Counted from the first letter of the stretch, positions 41,935-51,649 are shown. The stretch: 64,000 bases of DNA from Promicromonospora sukumoe (GCF_014137995.1 NZ_JACGWV010000002.1:930001-994000), one strand, 5' to 3'. The notes: generated by a model from the sequence alone, not told the origin. Translations and numbers: made by a program.

Positions 41935-43197
41935 CTACTGCTCGACGAGGTGCCCGGCGGGTACCGCCGGGCGCACTTCGTCGGCCAGCTGCTCTGGGTC
42001 CAGACGCCCGGCCCGGGCCTCGGCCCGCTCCCCGCCTCGGGCCAGCGTCGCCACCACCATGACGACCAGTCCGGCCAGGGTCACGACGGCGCCCGCCCAC
42101 AGCGGGGACGTGTACCCGAGCCCGGCGGCGAGCGTCAGCCCGCCCAGCCACGCGCCGAACGCGTTGCCCAGGTTGAAGGCCGCGATGTTCGCGCCGGAGG
42201 CGAGCGTGGGCGCGGCCGACGCGTGCCGCATGACCCGCATCTGCAGCCCCGGCACGGTCGCGAAGCCGACGGCGCCCATCAGCACCAGGCTGATCATGGT
42301 CGCGACCTGGCTGGTCGCGGTGAGCGCGAAGACCGCCAGGACCACGGTGAGCAGCACCAGCAGTGTCAGCAGGGTGGCCCCGAGGTTCTTGTCCGCGGCC
42401 TTGCCGCCCACCAGGTTGCCCGCGAACAGGCCCGCCCCGAACAGGATCAGCAGCCACGGCACCGTCGAGCTCGCGAACCCGCTGACCTCGGTGAGCGTGA
42501 ACGCCATGTAGGTGAACGCGCCGAACATGCCGCCGAAGCCCAGCACCGTCACGACGATGGACAGCCACACCTGCGGTGCGCGAAACGCCGCGAGCTCGCC
42601 GCGCAGGCCCGGACCGGCCTGCCCGCTCGGCCCCGCGTCGTCGGGCACCCCTACCCGGGCCGGGACCAGCAGCGTGATGCCGATGAACGCGAGCACGCCG
42701 ATGCCGGTGATGGCCCAGAAGGTGGAGCGCCAGCCCGCCGCCTGGCCGAGCAGGGTGCCGAACGGCACGCCCAGCACGTTGGCGACGGTCAGCCCGGCGA
42801 ACATGATCGAGATGGCGGCGGCGCGCCGGTCGCGGGCGACCAGGTCGGCCGCCACGACCGCGCCGATGCCGAAGAACGCGCCGTGGCACAGCGCCGCGAC
42901 GACCCGGCCGAGCATCATCAGCTCGTAGGTGGGCGCGACGGCGGACACCAGGTTGCCCGCGATGAACAGGATCATCAGGCCGAGCAGGGCCTTCTTGCGG
43001 TCCACCCGGGTCAGCGCGGCGGTGAGGCCGACGGCGCCGACCGCGACGGACAGCGCGTAGCCGGAGATGAGGTATCCGGCGACGGTCTCGGTGACGCCGA
43101 AGTCCGCGGACACCTCGGGCAGCAGGCCCATGATGACGAACTCGGTGAGGCCGATCCCGAAGCCCCCGATGGCGAGGGCCCACAGGGCGACAGGCAT
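41935..43197 (-). CDS. MFS efflux transporter (DHA1, AraJ/PbuE-like)
   Basis: 420 residues, about 12 membrane segments, starting PVALWALAIGGFGIGLTEFVIMGLLPEVSADFGVT, typical of the AraJ/PbuE sugar or purine efflux group. It is 37 bp downstream of the aldo/keto reductase in the same direction and probably co-transcribed. It may export a compound metabolised with that enzyme; it is separated from the lasso operon by its terminator, so lasso export by it is possible but weakly supported. The longer open frame on the same strand in frame 2 is a shadow. Confidence 0.85.
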   Translation of the reverse strand: MPVALWALAIGGFGIGLTEFVIMGLLPEVSADFGVTETVAGYLISGYALSVAVGAVGLTAALTRVDRKKALLGLMILFIAGNLVSAVAPTYELMMLGRVVAALCHGAFFGIGAVVAADLVARDRRAAAISIMFAGLTVANVLGVPFGTLLGQAAGWRSTFWAITGIGVLAFIGITLLVPARVGVPDDAGPSGQAGPGLRGELAAFRAPQVWLSIVVTVLGFGGMFGAFTYMAFTLTEVSGFASSTVPWLLILFGAGLFAGNLVGGKAADKNLGATLLTLLVLLTVVLAVFALTATSQVATMISLVLMGAVGFATVPGLQMRVMRHASAAPTLASGANIAAFNLGNAFGAWLGGLTLAAGLGYTSPLWAGAVVTLAGLVVMVVATLARGGERAEARAGRLDPEQLADEVRPAVPAGHLVEQ

Positions 43198-43234
43198 GAC
43201 GGTGCTCCTTGAGGTGGTGGTGCGGTGGTTTCTG

Positions 43235-44122
43235 TCAGCCGTCGAAGCGGTCCGGGTGCGGGCCGGTGCGGCCGTCCCGGTCCAGGGCGTCGATCGCGGC
43301 GACCTGCTGCGCGGTGAGCTCGAACCCGAGCACGTCGAGGTTCGACGCGATGCGCGCGGGCGTGACCGACTTGGGGATCACGACGTTCCCGTGCTGCAGG
43401 TGCCAGCGCAGCACCACCTGGGCGGCGGAGACGCCGTGCGCGCCGGCGGCGTCGGTCACGGGGGCGGCGTCGAGCACGGCGCCCTGCGCGAGCGGGCTCC
43501 ACGCCTCGGTGACGATGCCCAGGCCCGCGTGGTGGGCGCCCAGCTCGCGCTGCTGCAGGGCGGGGTGCAGCTCCACCTGGTTGACGACGGGGCGCACCCC
43601 GGTCGCCGCGATGATCGCGTCGAGGTGCGCGGGCTGGAAGTTCGAGACGCCGATCTCGCGGACCAGGCCGGCCTCGCGGGCCTCGATCAGGCCCTCCCAG
43701 GCGGCGACGTGCTGCCCGCGGCCGGGTGCGGGCCAGTGGATCAGGTACAGGTCGAGGGCGTCGAGGCCGAGCAGCTCCAGGCTGCGCTCCAGCGCGGGCC
43801 GGACGGCGCCGCGCGCCATCGAGTCGGTCCACAGCTTGCTCGTGACGAACAGGTCCTCGCGGGCCAGACCGGACTCCGCGAGGGCGCGGCCCACGCCGGC
43901 CTCGTTGCCGTAGACGGCCGCGGTGTCGACGCTGCGGTACCCGGCCTCCAGCGCGTGGCCGACGGCGCGGGTGGTCTCGGCGTCGGGCACCTGGAAGACG
44001 CCGAACCCGACCTGCGGCATGGTCGCGCCCGGGCGGGCGGCGTTCGGGAGCGCGACGGCGGGGATCGCCGTGGCTGCCGTGCCGGTGCCTGCGGTGGTGG
44101 GGGTCTCGACGGGGGATGACAT
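43235..44122 (-). CDS. Aldo/keto reductase (2,5-diketo-gluconate reductase family)
   Basis: 295 residues. After a non-conserved 28-residue N-terminus the TIM barrel shows the tetrad: Asp (SVDTAAVYGNE), Tyr (VYGNE), Lys (VTSKLW) and His (YLIHWP), and the NADP-binding IPKSVTPARI near the C-terminus. It should reduce a carbonyl with NADPH. ATG at 44122 may be preceded by internal starts (MPQVGFGVF). It is divergent from a MarR gene, which likely controls it. Confidence 0.9.
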   Translation of the reverse strand: MSSPVETPTTAGTGTAATAIPAVALPNAARPGATMPQVGFGVFQVPDAETTRAVGHALEAGYRSVDTAAVYGNEAGVGRALAESGLAREDLFVTSKLWTDSMARGAVRPALERSLELLGLDALDLYLIHWPAPGRGQHVAAWEGLIEAREAGLVREIGVSNFQPAHLDAIIAATGVRPVVNQVELHPALQQRELGAHHAGLGIVTEAWSPLAQGAVLDAAPVTDAAGAHGVSAAQVVLRWHLQHGNVVIPKSVTPARIASNLDVLGFELTAQQVAAIDALDRDGRTGPHPDRFDG

Positions 44123-44186
44123 GGGGGCTCCTTGCTGTTCTCCGAGCGGTGCCGCTGTGCGTACGCGGACACCTGGCGGACGCGTT

Positions 44187-44249
44187 TAGTTGCATACGCC
44201 TCCTAGATAGTTGCACGCGCGCACTAGTTGCACAAGCGCTATAGTTGGA
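44187..44249. promoter_or_regulatory. TAGTTGCA direct repeats (MarR operators)
   Basis: TAGTTGCA occurs at 44187-44194, 44208-44215 and 44225-44232, with TAGTTGGA at 44242-44249; the last three are spaced 17 bp apart. They fill the gap between the aldo/keto reductase and MarR genes and are likely recognised by the latter. Confidence 0.55.
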
Positions 44250-44280
44250 GACCGGAATCACGCCCGACGAGGAGGCGCCC

Positions 44281-44730
44281 ATGGGAATCGCCGACGACGC
44301 CGTCGAGATCCGTGCCCAGGGCTGGCGAACGCTCGCCGCGCTGCACGGCTTGATCGACACCGCGCTGGAGCGCGCGCTGCAGGCCGAGCACGGCCTGTCC
44401 GTCGTGGAGTACACGGTGCTGGACGCGCTGTCCCGGCAGGACGGCTGGCACATGCGCATGCAGCAGCTCGGCCGCGCCACGGCGCTGTCGCCGAGCGCGA
44501 CGACGCGGCTGGTCAACCGCCTGGAGGACCGCGCCCTGCTCACGCGGGTGCTGTGCCAGGACGACCGGCGCGGCATCTACACCGAGCTCACGCAGGCCGG
44601 CGAGAAGCTGCTGCTCGCGGCGCGCCCCACGCACGACCGCGCGCTGCACGAGGCGCTGCAGGAGGCGGAGCAGGTGCCGGAGCTGGCCGTGCTCGTGGGC
44701 ACGCTCGGCGGGGTGTCCGCTGGGGTCTGA
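44281..44730 (+). CDS. MarR-family transcriptional regulator
   Basis: 149 residues with the MarR winged helix (LSVVEYTVLDALSRQDGWHMRMQQLGRATALSPSATTRLVNRLEDRALL) and wing DDRRGIYTELTQAG. It lacks a recognised ligand site. ATG at 44281 follows GAGGAGG by 5 nt; an earlier in-frame ATG at 44245 lies in the operator region and was not used. It probably represses the divergent reductase-MFS pair and itself. Confidence 0.9.
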   Translation: MGIADDAVEIRAQGWRTLAALHGLIDTALERALQAEHGLSVVEYTVLDALSRQDGWHMRMQQLGRATALSPSATTRLVNRLEDRALLTRVLCQDDRRGIYTELTQAGEKLLLAARPTHDRALHEALQEAEQVPELAVLVGTLGGVSAGV

Positions 44731-44751
44731 CCGGGTAGGAAAACGACCGAA

Positions 44752-44788
44752 CGACTGACTCGCGGCGCGCGATGCGCCGAGTCAGTCG
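44752..44788. terminator. Hairpin after the MarR gene
   Basis: GACTGACTCG and its complement enclose a GC-rich inner stem (GGCGC/GCGCC) with one bulge. It separates the MarR gene from the convergent ehuA-type gene; further ACTGACTC-like fragments follow to 44840. Confidence 0.6.
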
Positions 44789-44850
44789 CCCGGTCGAACC
44801 ACTCCCCTGACTCGGCTCACCGGCGGCGGCGAGTCAGGTGGTCGGTGAGA

Positions 44851-45645
44851 TCAGAGGACCGCGCGGAGGAACTCCTGGGTCCGCTCGTTCTCCGGCGACG
44901 TGAAGATCGTCTCCGGGTCGGCCTCCTCGATGATCTTGCCGCCGTCGAACATCAGCACCCGGTTGGAGACCTCCCGGGCGAACTGCATCTCGTGCGTGAC
45001 GATCAGCATGGTGATGTCCGTGGTCTCGGCGATGTTGCGGAGCACACCGAGCACGTCGGCCACGAGCTCGGGGTCGAGCGCGGAGGTCACCTCGTCGAGC
45101 AGCATGATGTCGGGCTCCATGGCGCAGGCCCGCGCGATGGCAACGCGCTGCTGCTGCCCGCCGGAGAGCTGGGTCGGGCGCGCGTCCCGCTTGTCGGAGA
45201 GGCCGACGAGCTCCAGCAGGTGCTCGGCCTTGTCGACCGCCTTCGCCTTGGGCCAGCCGAGCACGTGGATCGGGGCCTCGATGATGTTCTCCAGCACCGT
45301 CATGTTGGGGAACAGGTTGAACTGCTGGAACACCATCCCCACCCGGCGACGGACGAGCCCACGCTGCTTCTCGCTGCGCGCGACCCGCTTGTCGCCACGC
45401 ATCTCGTGCGTGTACGGCTCACCGTCGACGAAGATCAGGCCGCCGTCCGACTCCTCCAGCGTCATCAGCAGACGCAGGATGGTGGTCTTTCCGGAGCCCG
45501 AGGGCCCGATCAGCGTGACGCGGTCGCCCTTGGCGACCGTGAAGTCGAGGCCGTCCAGCACGGTGTTGTCCCCGAACTGCTTGACGACCCCACGGAACTC
45601 GATCGCCGGGGTGTCCACGGCGTCCTGGGTAGCGGGACTAGGCAA
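44851..45645 (-). CDS. ehuA: Ectoine-type ABC importer ATPase (EhuA)
   Basis: 264 residues with Walker A (GPSGSGKTT), Q-loop (GMVFQQFNLFPNMTVLENIIEAPIHVLG), signature LSGGQQQRVAIARAC, Walker B (IMLLDEVTSALD) and H-loop (LIVTHEMQ). The last gene of an SBP-permease-permease-ATPase operon. The polar amino acid/ectoine (HAA) group fits; the ectoine assignment rests mainly on the binding protein. Confidence 0.8.
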   Translation of the reverse strand: MPSPATQDAVDTPAIEFRGVVKQFGDNTVLDGLDFTVAKGDRVTLIGPSGSGKTTILRLLMTLEESDGGLIFVDGEPYTHEMRGDKRVARSEKQRGLVRRRVGMVFQQFNLFPNMTVLENIIEAPIHVLGWPKAKAVDKAEHLLELVGLSDKRDARPTQLSGGQQQRVAIARACAMEPDIMLLDEVTSALDPELVADVLGVLRNIAETTDITMLIVTHEMQFAREVSNRVLMFDGGKIIEEADPETIFTSPENERTQEFLRAVL

Positions 45646-46279
45646 GGCGGTTCTCCAATCGGCGCACGAGCATCGACGTCGGGTAGCTCACGATGAGGAA
45701 GAGCAGGCCGACCATCGTCAGCGCCTCGATGTATACGAAGTTCGCTGCGCCGTACTTCTGCGCGGCATTGAACATCTCGACGACCGTGATGGCGAAGAGG
45801 AAGGGCGTCTCCTTGAACATGGAGATCGCGTAGTTGCCGAGGCCCGGCAGCGTGTTGCGGATGGCCTGCGGCAGCACGACCGCGCCCCAGGTGCGCGAAC
45901 GCGGCAGGTCGAGGGCGACGGCGGCTTCCCACTGTCCCTTCGGCACCGCGTCGATACCGGCCCGGTACACCTCGGACAGGTACGTCGCGTAGTGGATCCC
46001 GAGCACGATGCAGCCGATCACCAGGGGTGGCGTGCTGCTGAACACGAGGTAGGCGAAGACCAGCTGCACGAGCAGCGGGGTCGAGCGGATGAACTCGGTC
46101 AGCAGGCCGACGGGCATCGTCACGATGCGCAGCTTCGAGCGGCGCAAAAGGGCGACGAGAAGGCCCAGCACCGACGCGATGGCCATGCCGACCACGGTCG
46201 CGAGCAGCGTGATCCAGAGGCCGTCGATCAGCAGCGGAAGCACTTCCCCGACGCGGTCCCAGCTCCAGGTGAAGCTCAT
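45638..46279 (-). CDS. ehuD: Ectoine-type ABC permease (EhuD)
   Basis: 213 residues of the His/Glu/Gln/Arg/opine permease family, about five membrane segments, EAA loop (AGIDAVPKGQWEAAVALDLPRSRTWGAVVLPQAIRN). Overlaps the ATPase gene by 8 nt and the preceding permease by 4 nt. Confidence 0.8.
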   Translation of the reverse strand: MSFTWSWDRVGEVLPLLIDGLWITLLATVVGMAIASVLGLLVALLRRSKLRIVTMPVGLLTEFIRSTPLLVQLVFAYLVFSSTPPLVIGCIVLGIHYATYLSEVYRAGIDAVPKGQWEAAVALDLPRSRTWGAVVLPQAIRNTLPGLGNYAISMFKETPFLFAITVVEMFNAAQKYGAANFVYIEALTMVGLLFLIVSYPTSMLVRRLENRLA

Positions 46280-47004
46280 GCGGTGACACCTCCGCCCGTG
46301 GTGGTGGGTACGGGCGCGACCTGGAGCACCTCACGCGGCGACGGGCCGATGCCGACACGACTCTTGGCCCGCGCCTCGATGGCGTTCATCAGCAGCGTGA
46401 GCAGGTACGCGATGGCGAAGTAAAGCAGGAGGCCGACGACGTACGAGAACACCGTGTCCTGCGTCCCGCGGCGCATCTGCTCGATGAAGTAGTTGAGGTC
46501 GTGCAGCAGGATGTAGGTGGCGAGGGCCGAGCCCTTCACGAGCTGGATGAGCAGGTTCGTGAACATGGGGATCATCAGCGGCCAGGCCTGGGGCAGGATC
46601 ACGCGTCGCAGCCGGTGCCCAGGGCTCATGTCGAGCGCCGTCGTGGCCTCCCACTGCCCCTGCGGCACCGCGTTGATGGAGCCACGCACGACCTCGGCGC
46701 CGTACGCACCGTAGTTCAGGCCGAGCGCGAGGATGCCGCAGGCCAGCGACTCGAGCTGGAACCCGAAGACGGGCAGCACGTAGAACAGCCAGAACAGCTG
46801 CACGACCAGCGACGTCCCGCGGAAGAACTCCACGACGACGCGTGAGGGCACCCGGACCCACCACCGGCCGCGCGACCCGAGTCCGAGCAGCATGGCTACC
46901 AGGAAGGCGAGGGCCGCGCCGCCGACGGTGAGCTCCAGCGTGACGAGGACGCCCTCACCGAGCCGGGGCAGCCCGTTGACGAGATATTCGAGATTCTCGG
47001 ACAC
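46276..47004 (-). CDS. ehuC: Ectoine-type ABC permease (EhuC)
   Basis: 242 residues of the same HAA permease family: VEFFRGTSLVVQLFWLFYVLP and the EAA loop GSINAVPQGQWEATTALDMSPGHRLRRVILPQA. The GTG start lies 8 nt after the stop of the binding protein; partner of EhuD in the membrane. Confidence 0.8.
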   Translation of the reverse strand: MSENLEYLVNGLPRLGEGVLVTLELTVGGAALAFLVAMLLGLGSRGRWWVRVPSRVVVEFFRGTSLVVQLFWLFYVLPVFGFQLESLACGILALGLNYGAYGAEVVRGSINAVPQGQWEATTALDMSPGHRLRRVILPQAWPLMIPMFTNLLIQLVKGSALATYILLHDLNYFIEQMRRGTQDTVFSYVVGLLLYFAIAYLLTLLMNAIEARAKSRVGIGPSPREVLQVAPVPTTTGGGVTA

Positions 47005-47012
47005 GGGCTCGG

Positions 47013-47954
47013 TCAGCCGTCCAGGCCGAGCTCCGGGGCGAGCTCGGTTGCCAGCGTCTCGAGGTCACCCTCGCAGAGCTTCTCGGTCGTCATCCCCTCG
47101 ACGGGACGCTCGGCGGCGGTGAAGCCATACTCACCGACGATGTCGAGGTAGCGGTCCTCGTCCGCGACGATCTCGGCGAGCTTCTCGTTGTACGCGTCGC
47201 GGAGCTCGGTGTCGTTGGTGCGGAAGACCGTGCCGCCGGCACCGATCTGCGGTACGCCGTCGATCTCGGCCACGAAGGATTCCGTGACCTCGATGTCGGC
47301 GTCCGACTTCGCGGCCAGCGCGTTGAGCGAGATGGCCGTCAGTGCGAACGCATCGACCCGACCTGCCGTCAGCGCGTCCAGGCCGTCCTGGGGCGTCCCG
47401 ACCTCGGTGTTGTCGATCTCGAGCGAGGAGGCGTAGTCGCCCTCGATCGCACCGCTCATCGTGGCGAGCTTGACCCCCGCGTCCTTGGCGGACTGCATGT
47501 CCGTCAGGTTGTCCGGGTTGCCCGCAGGAACCATGAACGCCGTGGTGTACATGAACTCGGGCTCGCTGAACGAGGCTTCCTCACAGCGCTCCGGGAGGAT
47601 GGACATACCGGCGCTCACGGCATCGAAGCGGTTGGCGTTGAGGCCGGGGATCAGCGAGCCGAACTCGGTGTTCACACCCTCGACGGTCTCGATGCCCAGC
47701 TCGGAGAAGACCTCCCGGTGCAGCGCGACGGTCGCGCCGGTGAGCTCGCCGTTCGCGTCCTCGTAGCTGTAGGGCTCCTCGCCGGCGAAGCCGACGGTGA
47801 CGGTGCCCTTGCTCTGGAGGTTCTCCAGGGCACTGCCGCCGCCCTCTGCTCCGCTCGTGTCGACGCGGGAGCACGCGGCCAGCGCCACCAGGGTGAGTAC
47901 GGACCCTGTGGCGAGGACGGCTCGGCGGAGCGGGCGGACGCTTGATCTAGACAT
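47013..47954 (-). CDS. ehuB: Ectoine/hydroxyectoine-binding lipoprotein (EhuB-like)
   Basis: 313 residues, lipoprotein signal with lipobox LAAC (SVLTLVALAACSR, about residue 27), then a family-3 binding fold. The run VEGVNTEFGSLIPGLNANRF followed by DAVSAGMSILPERCEEASFSEPE is typical of EhuB. It would import compatible solutes for osmoprotection or as food. ATG at 47954 has GAAGGGA upstream. No ectoine degradation genes are in the window, so another polar solute remains possible. Confidence 0.75.
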   Translation of the reverse strand: MSRSSVRPLRRAVLATGSVLTLVALAACSRVDTSGAEGGGSALENLQSKGTVTVGFAGEEPYSYEDANGELTGATVALHREVFSELGIETVEGVNTEFGSLIPGLNANRFDAVSAGMSILPERCEEASFSEPEFMYTTAFMVPAGNPDNLTDMQSAKDAGVKLATMSGAIEGDYASSLEIDNTEVGTPQDGLDALTAGRVDAFALTAISLNALAAKSDADIEVTESFVAEIDGVPQIGAGGTVFRTNDTELRDAYNEKLAEIVADEDRYLDIVGEYGFTAAERPVEGMTTEKLCEGDLETLATELAPELGLDG

Positions 47955-48071
47955 GGTTCCCTTCACGCCATCCGGGCAGGTCTCGTAAAGCCCGGATGGG
48001 CTGGAGTTCACGGACGACTCGCCACCGTAGCGAATTGGCGACGTTCAGACAATCTAGCGTTCGACATTAGG

Positions 48072-48083
48072 ATTGTCTACAAT
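48072..48083. promoter_or_regulatory. ATTGTCTACAAT operator candidate
   Basis: ATTGT-CT-ACAAT is an inverted repeat of the ATTGTNNACAAT type that FadR/FCD GntR proteins bind, with a related AGACAATCTAG 23 bp to its left (about 48047-48057). It lies between the ehu operon and the divergent GntR gene. Confidence 0.5.
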
Positions 48084-48193
48084 CTGCAAGTTCACCCGGC
48101 CGGCGCCACCCCTGCTACCGCCGTGGCCACACTGATGTCCGCGCACCGGCGATGATGGTCGTCATCGACGTTGCGCTCACGGAAGGAGCACCG

Positions 48194-48961
48194 ATGTCCC
48201 ACCCGCCACGGGCCACCCTGGCGACTGCGCCGTCCTTCTCGCGCGTGACGCGTCCCTCGACCGTCGACCTGATCCAGACCGAGCTGCGCAACGCCGTGTA
48301 CGCCGGTGTGCTCGCCGTCGGCTCGCCGATCCGGGAGGTCGAGGTCGCGACCCAGCTCGGCGTGAGCCGCGGCCCCCTGCGGGAGGCCGCCCAGCGCCTG
48401 GTCCAGGAGGGTCTGCTGGTCGCGACCCCCGGTCGCGGCATGCGCGTGGCGACCATCTCCAAGGAGCGGCTTCCGGCGCTCTACGAGGCGCGCAAGTCCG
48501 TGGAGATCACCGCCGCCCGCCTGCTCGTCCGCTCCGGGGACGACGCCGCTCTGGCGAGCGTGCGCCGGGCGCACGACGAGCTCGTCGAGGCGAACCGCAC
48601 GGGCGACGCACGGCGCCTCGGTGGCGCCGACCTCAACCTGCACTGGGCGCTCGTCGCGGCCACCGGCAACCCCTGGCTCACGCGCTGGATGACCACGCTC
48701 ATCGTCGAGGTGCGGATGGCCACGTTCTCCGTGAGCGACGAGTACGTGGTGCGCAAGGACACAGCCGACGCGCACGCGGTGATCGTCGAACGACTGGAGG
48801 CCCGGGACGAGGAAGGCCTGGTCACGGTCATCACCGAGATGCTCGACGGTGCCGTCGCCCGCCTGCTCGGCAAGGAGGACGAGCCCGTCGAGACGCTGGA
48901 GGAGCCCGCCGACGCGCCGGCGATCACGCTCGGCCCGATCGACGCCCCCGACGAGATGTAA
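48194..48961 (+). CDS. GntR/FCD-family regulator of the ehu operon
   Basis: 255 residues: winged HTH (IQTELRNAVYAGVLAVGSPIREVEVATQLGVSRGPLREAAQRLVQEGLLV) and an FCD effector domain (residues 95-215, with HWALVAATGN and DAHAVIVERL carrying His residues for a metal/ligand site), then an acidic tail. ATG at 48194 follows GGAAGGAG. Divergent from the importer, so probably its solute-responsive repressor. Confidence 0.85.
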   Translation: MSHPPRATLATAPSFSRVTRPSTVDLIQTELRNAVYAGVLAVGSPIREVEVATQLGVSRGPLREAAQRLVQEGLLVATPGRGMRVATISKERLPALYEARKSVEITAARLLVRSGDDAALASVRRAHDELVEANRTGDARRLGGADLNLHWALVAATGNPWLTRWMTTLIVEVRMATFSVSDEYVVRKDTADAHAVIVERLEARDEEGLVTVITEMLDGAVARLLGKEDEPVETLEEPADAPAITLGPIDAPDEM

Positions 48962-48977
48962 GGGTCGAGCCGCGCCG

Positions 48978-49000
48978 CTGGTCGAGCCTGTCGAGACCCG
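48978..49000. repeat. Dispersed palindrome, single arm
   Basis: CTGGTCGAGCCTGTCGAGACC is one arm of the family seen at 8844 and 51513, with one substitution and no second arm. It lies between the ends of the GntR and ROK genes. Confidence 0.65.
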
Positions 49001-49019
49001 GCTCCCCGAACGGCCGCCG

Positions 49020-50243
49020 TCAGACCCAGGCCGCCGGGTCCGCGAGGACCGCCCGCAGCACCTCGCGCGCCCCGCCCGTGAGCGCCGCCTGCGGGCCGGC
49101 CTGGGCGGCCCGCACCTCCAGGTCGACGAACGGCGCCGCGAGGACGCGGTCGGCGAGCACTGCCTCGACGTCGGCCCGGAGCCACGGCAGCAGCTCGGTG
49201 TAGGCGCCACCGAGCACGATGGTGGACACGTCGAGCAGGTTCACGAAGTCCGCGAGCGCCGAGCCCAGGGCGCGGCCGGCGGGCAGGGCCGCGCCGTCGG
49301 CGCCCGGAGCGGTGTCCCGCTCGGTGAGCAGGCCGACGAGCGCGGCGAGCGGCGCGTCGGGCGGCAGGCCGGCGGCGCGCATCATCGCCTCCTTGCCCGC
49401 GTACTGCTCCAGGCATCCGAACGCGCCGCACGAGCACCGCGGCCCGGCAGGGTCGACGACGACGTGCCCGATCTCGCCGTTCCAGCCCCGCTCCCCCAGG
49501 AAGAGCGCGCGGTCGACGACGATGGCGGCGCCGATGCCGACGTCGCCCGAGACGAAGACGAACGAGTCCGGGGCAGCGACGTCGGACCCGCCGGCGAGCT
49601 CGGCGAGCGCGGCGAGCTTGGCCTCGTTGGCGATGCGGACGGGCAGGTCGCCGAGGCCGAGCAGCGGCACGGGGTCGAGCGTGGACCAGCCCAGGTTGGG
49701 GGCCACCTCCAGCAGGCCGGTGCGCGGGTCGACCAGGCCGGGCAGGGCGAGCCGCGCGCCGGCGACGGTCATGCCCGCGGCCGCGACGTCGTCGCACACC
49801 TCCCGGGCGAGGTCGCCGAGCCGGTGCAGCACCAAGGCGGGGTCGCTGTCGTGCAGCGCGCCGGGGACCACGCGGTCGACCACGACGTCGCCGGTGAGGT
49901 CGAGCACGCGCACGCCGAGGTAGTCGACGTTCACCTCCAGCCCGAGGCCGACGACGGACCGCGGCGCGGGGACCAGGGGCACGGCGGGCCGGCCGGCGCG
50001 TCCACCGGTCACGGCGGGCAGCTCGCGGACCAGCCGGGCGGCGACGAGCTGGTCCACCAGCGTGGACACCGTGGCGCGGGCCAGACCGGTCGCGGCGGCC
50101 ACGCCGGCGCGTGACAGTGGTTCCGGGACCTCGAACACGGCACGGGCCACGAGCTCCAGGTTGTGCTCGCGCAGGGAGTGCTGGCGGGCCGCGGCGGGGC
50201 CCGTCCGCGTGGTGGTCTCGTGGGCGGTCCCGGCGGTGGTCAC
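49020..50243 (-). CDS. ROK-family regulator of xylose genes (XylR-like)
   Basis: 407 residues: winged HTH ([25 protein letters not shown]), then a ROK sugar-kinase-like domain with [27 protein letters not shown] and the zinc motif [10 protein letters not shown]. It likely represses xylA/xylB until xylose binds. GTG at 50243 has TACAGT 6 nt upstream, a leaderless arrangement. It is divergent from xylA. Confidence 0.85.
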   Translation of the reverse strand: MTTAGTAHETTTRTGPAAARQHSLREHNLELVARAVFEVPEPLSRAGVAAATGLARATVSTLVDQLVAARLVRELPAVTGGRAGRPAVPLVPAPRSVVGLGLEVNVDYLGVRVLDLTGDVVVDRVVPGALHDSDPALVLHRLGDLAREVCDDVAAAGMTVAGARLALPGLVDPRTGLLEVAPNLGWSTLDPVPLLGLGDLPVRIANEAKLAALAELAGGSDVAAPDSFVFVSGDVGIGAAIVVDRALFLGERGWNGEIGHVVVDPAGPRCSCGAFGCLEQYAGKEAMMRAAGLPPDAPLAALVGLLTERDTAPGADGAALPAGRALGSALADFVNLLDVSTIVLGGAYTELLPWLRADVEAVLADRVLAAPFVDLEVRAAQAGPQAALTGGAREVLRAVLADPAAWV

Positions 50244-50271
50244 GCCTTGACTGTAGCCGAGGCCCGGGTAA

Positions 50272-50290
50272 TAGTTCAGTCGTACAACTA
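50272..50290. promoter_or_regulatory. XylR operator candidate
   Basis: TAGTTCAGTCGTACAACTA is an imperfect inverted repeat (TAGTT ... AACTA) placed between the ROK gene and xylA, where its operator is expected. Confidence 0.5.
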
Positions 50291-50333
50291 ATGCGGCGCC
50301 GCATGCCGGGGCCGCCCTCGACGAGGAGACCCC

Positions 50334-51488
50334 GTGAGCGACATCAAGTACTCGTTCGGCCTGTGGACCGTCGGCTGGCCTGCCGCCGACCCGTTCGGCA
50401 CGGCGACCCGCCCCGAGCTCGACCCGGCCGAGTCGGTCCGCAAGCTCGCCGACCTCGGCGCCTGGGGCTTCACGTTCCACGACAACGACGTCTACCCCTT
50501 CGGCTCGGACGACGCCGAGCGCCAGAAGCACATCGACGCCGTCAAGAAGGCCTCCGCCGAGACCGGCCTGGTCTGCGAGATGGTCACCACCAACACGTTC
50601 ACGCACCCCGTCTTCAAGGACGGCGCGTTCACCTCCAACAACCGCGAGGTGCGCCGCTTCGGCCTGCGCAAGGTGCTGCGCAACGTGGACCTCGCCGCCG
50701 ACATGGGCGCGTCCACGTTCGTCATGTGGGGTGGCCGCGAGGGCACCGAGTACGACAACTCGAAGGACCTCCACGCGGCGCACGCGCGCTACGCCGAGGG
50801 CATCGACACCGTCGCCTCGTACATCAAGGAGAAGGGCTACGGGCTCAACATCGCCCTGGAGCCCAAGCCCAACGAGCCCCGCGGCGACATCTTCCTGCCG
50901 ACCATCGGGCACGCCATCGCGCTGATCGACTCGCTCGACAACGCCGACATCGTGGGCCTCAACCCCGAGGTCGGCCACGAGCAGATGGCCAACCTGAACT
51001 ACACGCACGGCATCGCCCTGGCCCTGCACGTCGGCAAGCTGTTCCACATCGACCTGAACGGCCAGCACGGCCCGAAGTTCGACCAGGACCTCGTGTTCGG
51101 CCACGGCGACCTGCTGTCCGCGTTCTTCACGGTCGACCTGCTGGAGAACGGCTTCCCGAACGGCGGCCCCCGCTACGAGGGCCCGCGGCACTTCGACTAC
51201 AAGCCCTCGCGCACCGAGTACCTCGACGGCGTGTGGGAGTCGGCCAAGGCCAACATGAAGACGTACGACCTGCTCGCCGCCAAGGCGAAGCAGTACCGCG
51301 AGGACCCCGAGGTCCAGGCCGCCTTCGAGCAGGCCGGGATCTTCGAGCTGGGCCAGTCGACGCTCGCCGAGGGCGAGACGTTCGACTCCTTCCTCGCCGA
51401 GGCCGACCCCGACGTCGACGCCCTGGCCGAGAAGGACTACGGCCTGGTCCGCCTGCACCAGCTGGCGCTGAACCACCTGATCGGCTGA
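50334..51488 (+). CDS. xylA: Xylose isomerase
   Basis: 384 residues of the short, actinomycete-type xylose isomerase. Seen are the His/Asp motif ([12 protein letters not shown]), the Glu of [14 protein letters not shown], the metal-ligand [11 protein letters not shown] and [17 protein letters not shown]. It converts D-xylose to D-xylulose. GTG at 50334 follows GAGGAG. The gene for xylulokinase follows after the palindromic repeat. Confidence 0.95.
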   Translation: MSDIKYSFGLWTVGWPAADPFGTATRPELDPAESVRKLADLGAWGFTFHDNDVYPFGSDDAERQKHIDAVKKASAETGLVCEMVTTNTFTHPVFKDGAFTSNNREVRRFGLRKVLRNVDLAADMGASTFVMWGGREGTEYDNSKDLHAAHARYAEGIDTVASYIKEKGYGLNIALEPKPNEPRGDIFLPTIGHAIALIDSLDNADIVGLNPEVGHEQMANLNYTHGIALALHVGKLFHIDLNGQHGPKFDQDLVFGHGDLLSAFFTVDLLENGFPNGGPRYEGPRHFDYKPSRTEYLDGVWESAKANMKTYDLLAAKAKQYREDPEVQAAFEQAGIFELGQSTLAEGETFDSFLAEADPDVDALAEKDYGLVRLHQLALNHLIG

Positions 51489-51512
51489 CCTCCTCTCTGG
51501 TCGAAGTCCCGT

Positions 51513-51566
51513 CCGCTGGTCGAGCTTGTCGAGACCTCACCAGGTCTCGACAAGCTCGACCAGCGG
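51513..51566. repeat. Dispersed palindrome, copy 2
   Basis: Perfect 25-bp arms at 51513-51537 and 51542-51566 around CACC. It contains the same arm as at 8844-8887. Located between xylA and xylB, both on the plus strand, so it could reduce read-through into xylB. Confidence 0.85.
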
Positions 51567-51649
51567 TGCGTTCGGCTCGACCAGACGCTCGCGCACCGCG
51601 CGGTAGCGTGTCAGTCGCCTCTTCCTACGAACCACCTCCTGGAGCACCG

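Noticed and set aside
28715..42000. Direct repeat of the tRNA-Arg 3' end as right border of the island
   Set aside because: No copy of 12 bases or more was found by eye, so the island borders are not claimed.
41935..43197. MFS gene as part of the lasso operon
   Set aside because: It is on the opposite strand, behind the operon's terminator, and linked to the aldo/keto reductase.
50111..51649. Upstream extension of the xylulokinase frame
   Set aside because: It runs through xylA in another frame; the FGGY start VAGVDTSTQ fits ATG 51650.
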